From: Progne subis subis
Lineage: Eukaryota; Chordata; Aves; Passeriformes; Hirundinidae
Direction of reading: 5' to 3'
NCBI GenBank assembly: GCA_022316685.1
Contig: JAKJHU010000082.1
Location: 558,001 to 622,000, forward strand
Length of the DNA stretch: 64,000 nucleotides
A program made the position numbers and the translations under genes. This document shows, piece after piece, positions 21,749 to 32,528 of the stretch (positions are counted from its first letter, which is position 1; every line of letters begins with the position of its first letter). The notes beneath the pieces are model-generated. The model did no database searches. It had not been told where the DNA came from and saw only the letters and a list, made by a program, of their open reading frames with translations.

Positions 21749-24700
21749 GGAAAAAATTGCTCCTGATTCTTCTGTGGCAGTCCAGCAGGGTTCATAACAT
21801 TGCTGCTACCAGACATACTGGTAGGTAGCAAAATAGTGTAGTAGCACATAGTGATGCATTTATTGTCCCATGAGTTCACTGGTGCACCAGGAATTACCTC
21901 TGACGCGTCCAGATCACAGATGGCCCCTGAACAGCTCAGGGAAAGCTACAGAAGTAACTGTGATGGGGGTCTCCAAATGGACTGATGCCAATTCCTTGAA
22001 AAAACTGAAATTGAGGAATTTTTTAGAGGACAAATTTAGAGAAACTGATCACATGAAAATGGGAAGCACACAGGGTTTGGGTTTTTTTTAACTGAAGAAT
22101 GGATATTTCCTATTTCACATCAACATTCAGAAATGTATAATCACAAAAGAAATACAGCTATTGTGGACACCTATAATCATTTCTACAGCAAGCTACTATA
22201 TTTCAAATGCTCACAGTCAACTGAAAAGATATAAAATGGGGAGAAAAATATTTACATAACTATATGAAAGAGTATACATAACATATATATACATAACACA
22301 TATACATAACCTATATGAAAGTAGAAAAATTGGCAAGCTATCAAACAGCATCACCACAGAGATCTTCCCTATGAGGAGGAACTCACAACTCTGGTGTTGA
22401 TATTTCATCACCAATCACAACACAAGAACCCTCAAGCCAGGGGGCGAGGAATAAAAAAGGTAGATTTTGTAGGTTTGTAGGTGTATTCTTGGTATCTATT
22501 CAAAGAGGTGCTCTAGGAGTATATTTCTCTCCAGGTGCATCAGGAGCTGCACCATGCACACTGAGCTTAAGGAATTCTGAAAGGAACCTGTCCCATCTTC
22601 ACTTCTGCAGCATCTAATGAATGAGGGGCTTCCTCGACATCTGTGAGTGCTGAGAAATAAGAAGTCTGACTGCTGCAGCTTAATTTGATTGCAGCAGTTG
22701 GAAGAGTAATACTAATTACATGATCAGACCATATCACAGGCAGAGAAATGCCTGTCCACTGAAGCCATGCCAACCTCTTAAGTCATTTCACGTGTCCCAC
22801 AGTGACTTCCTTTTTCATTCTGCTGACTCCTAAAACAAACGCTCATTTTGGTTACAAATCTCTCCATCAGTTATCTGAGGATGCTCTACTTGATTACAGT
22901 CTCAAGGGATATTAAAAATTATCCATATTATACAAGGTAGCACCGGAAAAACCTTCTGTATCAGGTCACATAATGAACTTGAGGGATGTTGTTCTTAAGA
23001 AAGCGAAACTTGACTGAACACCAAAATAAAATCCAGCCAAACTGAGTCTCCAACTGCTCTTAAAAGACTCAAAGCTGCACTTGAGAAGAAGCTATCTTTA
23101 TGAAGATAATTAAAACTAATTTGGCAAATGCCAGAACACCATTTGAAAGTGTGAACTGACTGTATTCCCTTTATTAGTCCCTCTAACTTCACTAAGCATT
23201 TAGATCTCTCTCCATATCTAAATTAGAATTCAAGTGCAAGACATTCACTTTTCATTAATGTCTCGTGCCCCCCAGAAGAAAAAAAAAATCTAAAGTAAAA
23301 GATTGTTAAGACTGTACCATTCTAGAATAGAAAAAAATAGCTATTAATAAATACCTTAGCAGACAGTTCAAAATATGGTAAACATATGACTGGTAAGTTC
23401 TACCAATTACTGAATTCACTTTACTCAAGGATTTCATTTCACAACTTCACCTTTATTTTCTTTTTATTCTCATAGTACAGAGTCCTCACAATCATTGTCA
23501 TTTCAGAAGGGAAAGCAGCCTTGAAGACACCAACTTCATAATGTCAGCTGCTGGTGTCAGCCCAAACATTACAACAATCAAAACAAATTCCAGAATTATG
23601 CTATTTGTTTGCAGGAAATATCCAAACCCAACTCAACAATTCAAATGTGATGCCCTGCATTTAATTAAAGTACCTGATTAAAAGAAAACTGATTAAAACT
23701 TCATGAACTAGGAAAAAAGGTGGGAACTGTCCCTTCCAAAGCATATTTAGAGACATGCTTTCATACTGTATGTTTCAGAATCTGTTACTGTGCCTGTAAG
23801 TTATATCTGGATGCGATTTTGCTTTAAGATAACTCACTAAACTCAAATTTAGTGCTTTAGGCTCTCTGATCACAAGTTGTTGGGAAGGTTTGAACCTCAA
23901 AAACCAGTTTTCATTCAATGGTCTGGGTTCCTTTTCTTTTTGTCTCTGAACTCTGAACTGTGGGAGAGGCCTTATCCCTCAATTGCTCACCAATAGATCC
24001 AGCCCACACACTGCTGGAATTGCCCCAGACTGAATCCCATGGGAGCTTCTCACTGCAGCTGATCCTGGACCTGTCTGTGCTGTAACTGAGCAGCCAAAAG
24101 CTCTTAAATTACTGATCCTCTAATAGCCAGGGCTGCAGGGCTGGGACAGCTCTTTGTCACAGCAAGGCTCCTCGTGTGTTTTTTTGTTTATTTCTGAGGG
24201 CTTTTTATACACTGCAGTTCCCCACAACTTGACAATAATTTTCCCAAGGACATGGAGATACCTCAGGTATTAAAATAATGATGAAAGTCAGAAATTTACA
24301 CCAGCAAAAGACCTTTAACAAAGAATTAACAAAGAGTTCAGTGAGTCATTTGTGAACAGGGGTTTCAGTGTCTAGCAACTAACACACATGTAATGGTGAA
24401 TTATAATAAATCCTTTATATTTTTCCACAGCACCCTGGCAGGAATAGGAAATAAGCATAGTTAATATGCACTTTTATGATCTATTTCAAAAGAATTCCTA
24501 ATGAGCCCACATTCAACATTAACTAAACTCCTTAGGCAGGGCTAACCTTATGAAAAGACTTTTTTTTGCCATCATATAACAAAGAAATGTTCATTACAAA
24601 TTTTATTATCTTTCACCTCCGTTAAATCTTTCATCATGCAAAAGGCATTAACACCTAGAAGTTAAGGTCGCATACTGGAGGAAAACACAAAGAACACTTA

Positions 24701-26239
24701 CCAAAAAAAACCAGTTTAGACTGATTTGTTTCAAAATCCATCAAATTAGAAACAATTATTAACTAGAAACTTAGAAAACTTTTCATTTGGGGGGTAAATG
24801 AGGGTCTTAACTGAACACTTGTGGATTATTTTAAATAAAGCATTTTTGCCCTCAGAAATGCAGCTCTTGCATTCAGAATTAATAAACACATAAGCCACCT
24901 TTTCTTAAGAGACTAAAAAGTGTGAAAGGATTTGTCACAGTTTCAGTGGCTGTACACTCCCAATGTATTCAGTGCAAGGTTTGAATACACAAGATTTATT
25001 TCCACCCTTCTTTGTTCTCCTCTGCCATCAATCCCTGCCTCTGTAAGATATGACACCACTTCTTCCTGAAATACAAACTGACTTCAGCTCTGAGCACAGG
25101 GAAGGGCTCATTCCTACTTTAGGAAAGGAAACAGAAGGTCCATAACCTTTCCAATACTGTATATCAGAGGGAACAAAATCTAATTCAACTTAACTTCAAG
25201 TTTTGACTTCATCTCCTACTCATGCCTACATTAAGCTGATCAAATCGAAATAGAGCTGTGAACCTCTTTAGATCACTAAAAACAATCAGGGCAGGGTCAC
25301 CCAGCAGTCTCTTCCTCATCTAGGCAAGTTCTCTTTGCACTTCAGTGTCTATCCCAGCAGATCTGGACCCCTGAAGATCCAATATTTCATAACTGCCATC
25401 ACATTTTCAGCTGGCCCTTGCCTGTTCTAGGTTTTAAAAGAATGAGTTTTTTCATAAAGTGTCCAGGACTTACACAAGACTATTACAACAACCCTGCTCC
25501 TTCATAAGATCAATCGTATCAGGTGTCAACTAACACTGAAATCAAACACTTGAGAAATGAAAGCAAGTTCTTCAGATCACTTCAGACTGGAGTTTCAATC
25601 CCCAAATACCTGTAATTGAAATCCAAACACCATCTAAGCATATTTAAAAGTGAAACACCTTGAGTAAATTCAAAAGAACAGTCACTGGTACCAGTGCTGC
25701 TTCACACTATTCAGTTCTTTGGAATCTCCATCTCTTCAGGCCACTTTTCACTGTGAATGGGTCATGCTCCTCCACCTGTTACTTTTCCAGAAGAACAGTA
25801 GGTACAGAAGTATTAAATTGTTATTCCTAAGTCCTTGGCAATACAACTCTTTATTAAATTCCAAAAACTTAGTGAAAGGAATGTTCTTCTAAAAAAGATA
25901 CTCAGTACAAAGATTAGGAGTAGCCTCCCCAGCTTGCCTAGGGAATCATTCATGAAACCAAGGGGCACCCAGGGCATGACTGAACACTCAAGTGCTAACA
26001 AATCCCCACCTTGCAGCCAAGGAGCTGAGGAGTCACTTCTGCTAGCATCCCTTCTATCCTAATGATCACAAAACCCATTCTAATACACTGAACTCAATTT
26101 TATACAATTCACCCTAGTAACATTAAGACACTTAACAGTTGTGCTTCTTCTCTTGAGTCAAGAAAACTGTTTGAGTTTTCCTACTGCATCACCCAGTAAA
26201 ATAAATAGAAGATACTGGATAAAACAAGAAAACTGATTA

Positions 26240-26256
26240 AAGGTAAACAGCCGCCA
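26240..26256 (+). other. Second copy of the 17-bp GTAAACA-GCCGCCA word
   Basis: Identical to 21732-21748. Here the GCCGCCA is followed by TGATG, giving GCCGCCATGATG, which partly resembles a YY1-type site. Confidence 0.6.
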
Positions 26257-27540
26257 TGATGTAACTATCAGTGATGCAGTACAATTATCAGAACTAAAAG
26301 TTTTCTCCCAGCATGGGGATTTCATGGTGACAGAGGCTGTAAGGACTAATCCAGAAATCTTCCAAAAAGCTCATTTTCCCTCCTGCAACTTACATGACAG
26401 TATTTATGCTTCTTCCTTAAAGATCCTCAAAACCAGAAAAAAAATCTACAGGACACCTTAGCCATGTACACAAAAATTACCTCTATCTCCTCTGAAAGCA
26501 AAGTTTGCTTTGATGATGAGTAATACTCATCATTTGCTTACCATCACCTGGATATAGCCCCTTCAGGACTTGCAGTGGTGTGACAGGAAATAACAGGTCA
26601 GATATACTCAAACTAACAGCATTGACGGATCCTGTGTTCAACCCCTTAGAGAAAATGTAATCAGTTTCTTAAGAATATTCCTAAATTAATGGAATGAATT
26701 TAAAATATTTTAAGTTTTAAAATTTTAATCAAAATTACAGAAATAATTTCCACTGGTATCTTTCCAGCAAGAGACTGTGACTCAGCCTTAATGGCTGAAT
26801 TCTGTGACAAAAGCCACAAGCACACTGAAGGCTTATTTCAGTCTCCTGTTCTGTTGAGAACAAGAGACTGAAACATAACTGCCAAGATTTATAAATTATT
26901 AACACTTAAAACTGTCAATGGAATACAGAAAATAAAACAGCAAAAAATTATATGGGCTGCTTGCAGACTGGGAGGTGAGATCAATGGTGTTGGCCCACAG
27001 GCTCTTCTGCTGGAGTGATCTCCAACATTCATCCAGTCTTTGAACAGGCTCCTTCTGCCCTTTCCTTACAGGGAATGCTTCAGACTCTCATATCTGAAGT
27101 TATTTATTCAGCACAGCTATCAAAACTGCATTCACAAATGTCTCCATGTGGCTCTAAAGGTCAAAACTGTGTCTCTCCAGCTCCGGTCTCTCTTGTTGCT
27201 CTTATATTGTAAATCAAGGTAAAAAAGCTGAGTTCCCTTTCACGAAAGAATAAGAGCCAGGTAATTTCACCAGTGACAGCAGTACCAGATGTAGGAAAAA
27301 CAGCAAACAGTGGCACTTTACAAAATGTGACATGCACCTCTCTTCCCAAAAATCATTTCTGGTGGTAAAGAAATATTCTGTATCAAGTTACCTTCTTATG
27401 CCACATAAACAAAGCTGAAATAAACTGATTTTTTTCTCACTTAAAGAAAATCTTTATCAACATTATATGAAAATATTTCCACATTCTAATTAATGTGGTC
27501 TCACGCAGTCTTTTACCTAGAGCACTTCAAGTTGCTTGCC

Positions 27541-27588
27541 CTTGATTATAAATTATAAACAAGCCTTGATTATAAATTATAAACAAGC
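27541..27588. repeat. 24-bp exact tandem duplication
   Basis: The AT-rich unit starting CTTGATTATAAATTATAAAC is repeated twice head to tail at 27541 and 27565. Confidence 0.93.
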
Positions 27589-27814
27589 AGTGCATGTGAA
27601 CTAAGTTCTCCTTCCTTCTCAGAGAAAATCAACCTGAATAATTAATTACCAAAAACCTACCCAGCTGCTTCAACAGCAGTAACATACTGGGGAAATTCAA
27701 AATTTTTCAAACTCGCTATTTCATAATCTAGACTTTAGCCAGAATCCAACTCTACTTACTTCAGCTGTCAAAAAGAATGATTTGTTCCATATTCTCTAGA
27801 GGAGCCTTCCTCTC

Positions 27815-28108
27815 TGTCATAGGGTGACTTTATGATGCTTGTATCCCCAATCGTCTGTTCTGTTTGAACTCTGTATATTGAGTCCTGTGCCTTTAAGACT
27901 GGTTCTAAGAGCAAGGAGAAGCGCAGAGTTTGTTTTGAGAAAACTGCCTGACTCCTCCACATTCTTCTCCAGACGGTGTTCGGCGGAGGCTTGGAGAGAC
28001 TGCAGGACAGAGATCTTTTTTGCTTTTAGTTAGTTTCAGCTAGCTAGGGCAGAGAAGTTCCCTGGACTGTTTTTTTTTTCCTTTTTTCTTGGAACTGTGT
28101 AAACCTGC
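27815..28108 (+). mobile_element. Left part of a solo LTR interrupted by ERV-C
   Basis: It begins TGTCATAGGGTGAC and matches the first 294 bp of the ERV-C LTR, but on the plus strand, opposite to ERV-C. It breaks at CCTGC (28104-28108), which is repeated at 34752-34756, and the LTR resumes at 34757. The two parts together are 661 bp, the same length as the ERV-C LTRs. The outer flanks (CTCTC before 27815, CACTC after 35123) match at 4 of 5 bases, perhaps a decayed duplication. Confidence 0.9.
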
Positions 28109-28770
28109 TGTCCTGGTTTGGAGACAAATTTGGGGGGAAAACCCCTGTATAGGATCCCTCTGGGAAGCAAACCCAAGTGGCCCCTCCCTCCAACCAGTCC
28201 GAAAAAAAAACCTTTGTGGAGAAAAGTGGAAAAAACTATTTTACTAAACAAATAAAGTGCAGACAAGTATAAAGAATGAATAATATGAAACAATAAAACC
28301 TCTCGTTCTGAAGTGAGATGGCAAATTGAGAAAGTTCTTTGCCGTGGGTGGAGCTCGGCTCTCTCTCAGTCTCTCCTCAGTCCCAGTCCCTCCGGTGCTG
28401 CTGGAAAATGCCGAGCTCCAGGCCCCGGTGGGCCGCAGGTGCAGCCCCCAGTGCTCCCCTGGGTTTTCAGTCCAGAGCAGGTTTAAACAGTTCCAAGAAA
28501 AAAGAAAGAAAAAAAACAGTCCAGGGAACTTCTCTGCCCTAGCTAGCTGAAACTAACTAAAAGCAAAAAGATCTCTGTCCTGCAGTCTCTCTAAGCCTCC
28601 GCCGAACACCGTCCGGAGAAGAATGTGGAGGAGTCAGGCAGTTTTCTCAAAACAAACTCCGCGCTTCTCCTTGCTCTTAGAACCAGTCTTAAAGGCACAG
28701 GACTCAATATACAGAGTTCAAACAGAACAGACGATTGAGGATACAAGCATCATAAAGTTACCCTAGGACA
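28109..28770 (-). repeat. ERV-C 3' LTR
   Basis: It starts TGTCCTGG and ends TAGGACA on the plus strand. No canonical AATAAA stands at the minus-strand poly(A) position. AGTAAA is found where a related solo LTR (36823-37459) has AATAAA. Confidence 0.93.
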
Positions 28771-28787
28771 TTCCACCCCTTATCCCC
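28771..28787 (-). other. ERV-C polypurine tract
   Basis: The minus strand reads GGGGATAAGGGGTGGAA directly before the 3' LTR. It has one non-purine base. Confidence 0.8.
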
Positions 28788-28921
28788 ATATTGTCAATTT
28801 ACTAAAACTTATATATACTCTAGCTCTACACACACATACATCTATATAAAAACAATATGCAATATACAGCTACATACAGTGGCAGCACCATTCAGCACAC
28901 AACGATAATTACACACGGTTC

Positions 28922-29950
28922 TCACCCAACAATCAAATCTCCCTGGGGTACACATCGTGTGGTCCCATCTTTCTGCATTACCCACCATGTGCAGCCTGGT
29001 CCCTGAGCAAAGACAATCCCACGGATGGGATCCTCTGTACTTGAAGCAGGATTGATCCAAACTGTCTTCCCTAACAAACCTCTTACATGTACTACTGGGA
29101 CTTTCTCTCCATCTACTGTATGTAGGGGCTCAGATTGGGCAGGGCCTGCTCGGTTGGTGGAACCTCGGGTGTTAACTAACCAGGTGGCCTTTGCTAGATG
29201 CTGCTCCCAATTTTTGAATGATCCCCCACCCAGTGCTTTCAGGGTGGTTTTTAGCAGTCCATTGTATCTTTCTACCTTCCCTGAAGCTGGTGCATGATAG
29301 GGGATATGGTACACCCACTCAATGCCATGTTCCCTAGCCCAGTTGTTGATGAGGCTGTTCTTGAAATGAGTCCCATTGTCTGACTCAATCCTCTCAGGGG
29401 TACCATGTCTCCACAGGATTTGCTTTTCAAGGCCCAGGATGGTGTTCCGGGCAGTAGCGTGAGGCACAGGGTAGGTCTCCAACCATCCAGTGGTGGCTTC
29501 CACCATGGTCAGCACATAGTGCTTGCCTTGGCGGGTTTGGGGAAGGGTGATGTAGTCAATCTGCCAGGCTTCCCCATACTTATACTTGGACCATCGCCCG
29601 CCATACCATAGAGGCTTCACCCGCTTGGCCTGTTTGATGGTAGCACACGTCTCACAGTCATGGATAACCTGAGAAATACTGTCTATGGTTAGATCCACCC
29701 CTCGGTCTCGTGCCCACTTATAGGTGGCATCTCTGCCCTGGTGACCTGAGGCATCATGGGCCCATCGAGCTAGGAACAACTCTCCCTTGTGTTCCCAATC
29801 TAAGTCTATCTTTGACACCTCTATCTTTGCAGCTTGATCTACCTGCTCGTTGTTTCGGTGCTCCTCATTAGCCCGACTCTTGGGGACATGGGCATCTACA
29901 TGACGGACTTTGACAGGTAGCTTCTCTAGCGAGTGGCAATGTCCTTCCAC
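28922..29950 (-). pseudogene. ERV-C integrase, complete domain set, open frame
   Basis: This 342-codon open segment begins with the RNase H tail (residues 1-45, His-Val-Asp-Ala-His and VDQAA words). It then gives integrase: zinc-binding His65, His70, Cys99 and Cys102; catalytic Asp132, Asp191 and Glu227 with exactly 35 residues between the last two; and a C-terminal beta-rich part ending RCVPQGDLIVG. All key residues are present, so this domain shows no lethal change I can see. It is part of Pol and has no start of its own; upstream shifts cut it off. It ends about 150 bases before the LTR, leaving no room for env. Confidence 0.9.
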
Positions 29951-30739
29951 TCATCTGCAGCCCAGATTGGCTTTCCCCTGCACTGCCAATTGGCCTTTTT
30001 CCACTTCTCCAGCCATCCCCACAGAGCATTAGCTACCATCCACGAATCAGTGTAGAGGTAGAGCTTTGGCCACTTCTCTCTTTCAGCAATGTCCAGGGCC
30101 AGTTGAACAGCTTTGAGTTCAGCAAGTTGTCTTGACCCACCTTCTCCTTCAGTGGCTTGTGCAACCTGTCGTGTGGGGCTCCATACAGGCTGCTTTCCAC
30201 TTTCGTTTCATCCCTACGATGCAGCAGGAACTGTCAGTGAAAAGAGCGTAGAAAGTTTCTTCTGCTGGCAGTTGGTTGTATGGTGGAGCTTCTTCAGCAC
30301 GTGTCACTTGTTCCTGCTCCTCTTCATCCATGAGATCAAAGTTTTCACCTTCCGGCCAGTTTGTAATTATTTCCAGAATCCCAGGGCGATTTGGGTTTCC
30401 AATGCGGGCGCGCTGAGTGATGAGGGCAATCCATTTGCTCCATGTGGCATTGGTGGCATGGTGGGTAGAGGGTACTTCTGCTTTAAACATCCATCCCAGC
30501 ACTGGTAGTCGAGGTGCCAGCAGGAGTTGTGTTTCAGTGCCTACTACTTCTGAGGCAGCTTGAATTCCTTCATAGGCGGCCAAGATTTCCTTCTCTGTTG
30601 GAGTGTAGTTGGCTTCGGACCCTCTGTAGCTTCGGCTCCAGAATCCCAGTGGCCGGCCCCGAGTCTCCCCAGGCACCTTCTGCCAAAGGCTCCAGGACAG
30701 GCCATTGTTCCCGGCTGCTGAGTAGAGCACGTTCTTCAC
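29951..30739 (-). pseudogene. ERV-C RNase H, frame-shifted
   Basis: This continues Pol after the reverse transcriptase in another frame (30739-30149). It includes a tether/connection part with RPLGFWSRSY and NYTPTEKEILAAYEG and the RNase H start YALFTDSS with the first catalytic Asp. The homologous reading then leaves this frame near 30190-30230, and a second shift near 29950 rejoins the integrase frame. So at least three indels separate RT, RNase H and integrase. Confidence 0.8.
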
Positions 30740-31476
30740 ATCTGGTCTGTCCTGACTGGGCCAAGGGCTACCGCATGAGCAATCTCCTGCTTGATCTGGG
30801 CAAAGGCTTGTTGCTGTTCAGGGCCCCAGTGGAAATCGTTCTTCTTGCGGGTGACCAGGTAGAGAGGTCTCACAATCTGGCTGTACTCAGGAATGTGCAT
30901 CCTCCAGAAACCTCTGGCGCCTAGGAAAGCTTGTGTTTCCTTTTTGTTGGTTGGTGGACACATTGCTGTGATCTTGTTGATGACTTCAGTGGGAATCTGA
31001 CGCCTTCCATCTTGCCACTTTATTCCTAGAAACTGGATCTCTCGAGCAGGTCCCTTAACTTTGCTCTTCTTGATAGCAAAGCCAGCCTTCAGGAGAATCT
31101 GGATGATCTTCTCTCCTTTCTCAAACACTTCCATTGCCGTGTTCCCCCACACAATGATGTCATCAATGTACTGTAGATGTTCCGGAGCCTCACCCTTTTC
31201 CAGTGCAGCCTGGATCAGTCCATGGCAGATGGTGGGGCTGTGTTTCCACCCCTGGGGCAGTCGGTTCCAGGTGTACTGCACGCCCCTCCAGGTGAAAGCA
31301 AACTGAGGCCTGCATTCTTCAGCCAGAGGAATGGAGAAAAATGCATTAGCAATGTCAATTGTGGTGTACCATTTTGCTGCCTTGGACTCCAGCTCATTCT
31401 GGAGTTCCAGCATGTCCGGCACAGCAGCGCTCAATGGTGGAGTCACTTCGTTCAAGGCACGGTAGTTCACGGTCAA
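30736..31476 (-). pseudogene. ERV-C reverse transcriptase, YIDD active site
   Basis: This is the core polymerase segment. The first catalytic Asp is in TTIDIANAFF (residue 41), the turn is LPQGW (73-77), and the active site is YIDD (103-106) followed by IIVWG. Sequence style (DIANAFFSIP, QYTWNRLPQG) matches the ERV-L/class III lineage. The open segment has no start of its own. It is cut from the protease segment by small insertions between about 31476 and 31510, and from RNase H by a one-base shift near 30738. The polymerase motifs themselves are intact. Confidence 0.9.
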
Positions 31477-31490
31477 TCTCCTATTCTCCG

Positions 31491-32105
31491 TCAGACTTGC
31501 GCACAGGCCAGATAGGGGCTATTGAAGGGTGAGTGGGTTTTGCTGACCACCCCTTGGGTCTCCAGCTCACGGATCATCTTGTGGATGGGGATCACAGCAT
31601 CTCGAGTTGTTTTGTACTGTTGGCGATGCACTGTTGAAGTGGCAATTGGCACTTGTTGCTCTTCCACCTTCAGAAGACCTACAGCAGATGGGTTCTCTGA
31701 TAGTCCAGGCAAGGTATTCAACTGCTTAACATCTCCTGTCTCTACAGCTGCTATCCCGAATGCCCACCTAAATCCCTTCGGGTCTTTGTAATAGCCATTC
31801 CGGAGGAAGTCTATGCCCAAAATGCACGGAGCCTCTGGGCCAGTCACAATAGGGTGTCTCTTCCACTCATTTCCAGTCAGGCTCACATCAGCTTCCACCA
31901 AAGTAAAATCTTGTGAGCCCCCTGTCACCCCAGCAATGGAAACAGATTCTTCCCCCACATGTCTTGATGGGAGTAATGTCCACTGTGCACCAGTGTCAAC
32001 TAAGGCCTCATATTTTTGTGGTTCTGATGTGCCAGGCCAACGAATCCACACAGTCCAAAAAACACGGTTTTCCCTAGCCTCTACCTGGCTAGAGGCAGGG
32101 CCCCT
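31491..32105 (-). pseudogene. ERV-C protease and start of RT, same frame as gag after UAG
   Basis: This is open from directly after the gag UAG (32108-32106) to 31491. It carries the aspartic-protease motif LVDTGAQWTLLP (Asp codon at 31997) and the later ILGIDFL word, both intact. The last 60 residues enter the RT fingers (SPFNSPYL) before a one-base insertion ends the frame. There is no frame change at the gag-pro boundary, so expression would need readthrough of the UAG. Confidence 0.88.
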
Positions 32106-32112
32106 CTAAGCC
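32087..32112 (-). promoter_or_regulatory. Hairpin enclosing the gag UAG (candidate readthrough element)
   Basis: On the minus strand GGC-T-TAGAGG pairs with CCTCTAGCC (one bulged T) around a 7-base GC-rich loop. The UAG stop (32108-32106) lies in the 5' arm. Pairing is seen directly; the readthrough role is inferred from gammaretroviral precedent. Confidence 0.55.
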
Positions 32113-32528
32113 TGATTATCCCTATTTCCCTGGGTAACCGGAGCTGCTTCCTTCTTGCTAGAGCTTCCTCTCACAGTCTTGCCATCCAACAATTCATGCA
32201 GCCGTTGTGTCATAGCATCAGCAGATTCTCCATCCCATCTTTTCATGTTTTCTCCACAATCACGCAGGAAGGACCACAGCTTAGCTCGTGGAATGCCTTT
32301 TCCCTCTCTATCTAGGGAACGTTTGCGTGTGGTGTCAGAGCCCCTAACTTGTACTGCAGAGATCTGGAGAATGTTCTCCTTAAGTTCTTTGAGATCCTCC
32401 TTTATCTTGTCTGCTAATCCCCGCATCTGTGTTTCCAAAGCTGCGATTCTTGCATGTGTTGGACCATGCACGGCATCTGCATATGTTCGGAGCTTCTTCG
32501 CCATATCCAGCAGTCTCCTCTGTCTCAT
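32106..32528 (-). pseudogene. ERV-C gag C-terminal part, shifted one frame from the main gag
   Basis: This segment is open from about 32535 and has an ATG at 32528. It begins with a long charged helix (THARIAALETQMRGLADKI, likely coiled coil), then a basic Arg/Lys-rich stretch, a second small helical segment, and ends at the UAG 32108-32106. It lies in the frame of the protease. The main gag frame overlaps it (to 32380) but degenerates after about 32510, so one indel near 32420-32535 probably split a single gag. No CCHC zinc knuckle is seen; the basic stretch may replace it. Confidence 0.75.

Larger units (their letters stand above)
20273..27814. other. Non-coding DNA between solo LTRs
   Basis: This is long AT-rich sequence without a supported gene or a recognised transposon body. 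It holds two copies of a 17-bp word (21732-21748 and 26240-26256), a short AT-rich ATATAC patch (22250-22320) and a 24-bp tandem duplication (27541-27588). Confidence 0.55.

Noticed and set aside
27839..28033. Repeated short frames within the ERV-C family LTR copies
   Set aside because: The same frames recur only because the LTR is repeated; they are U3 sequence, not genes.
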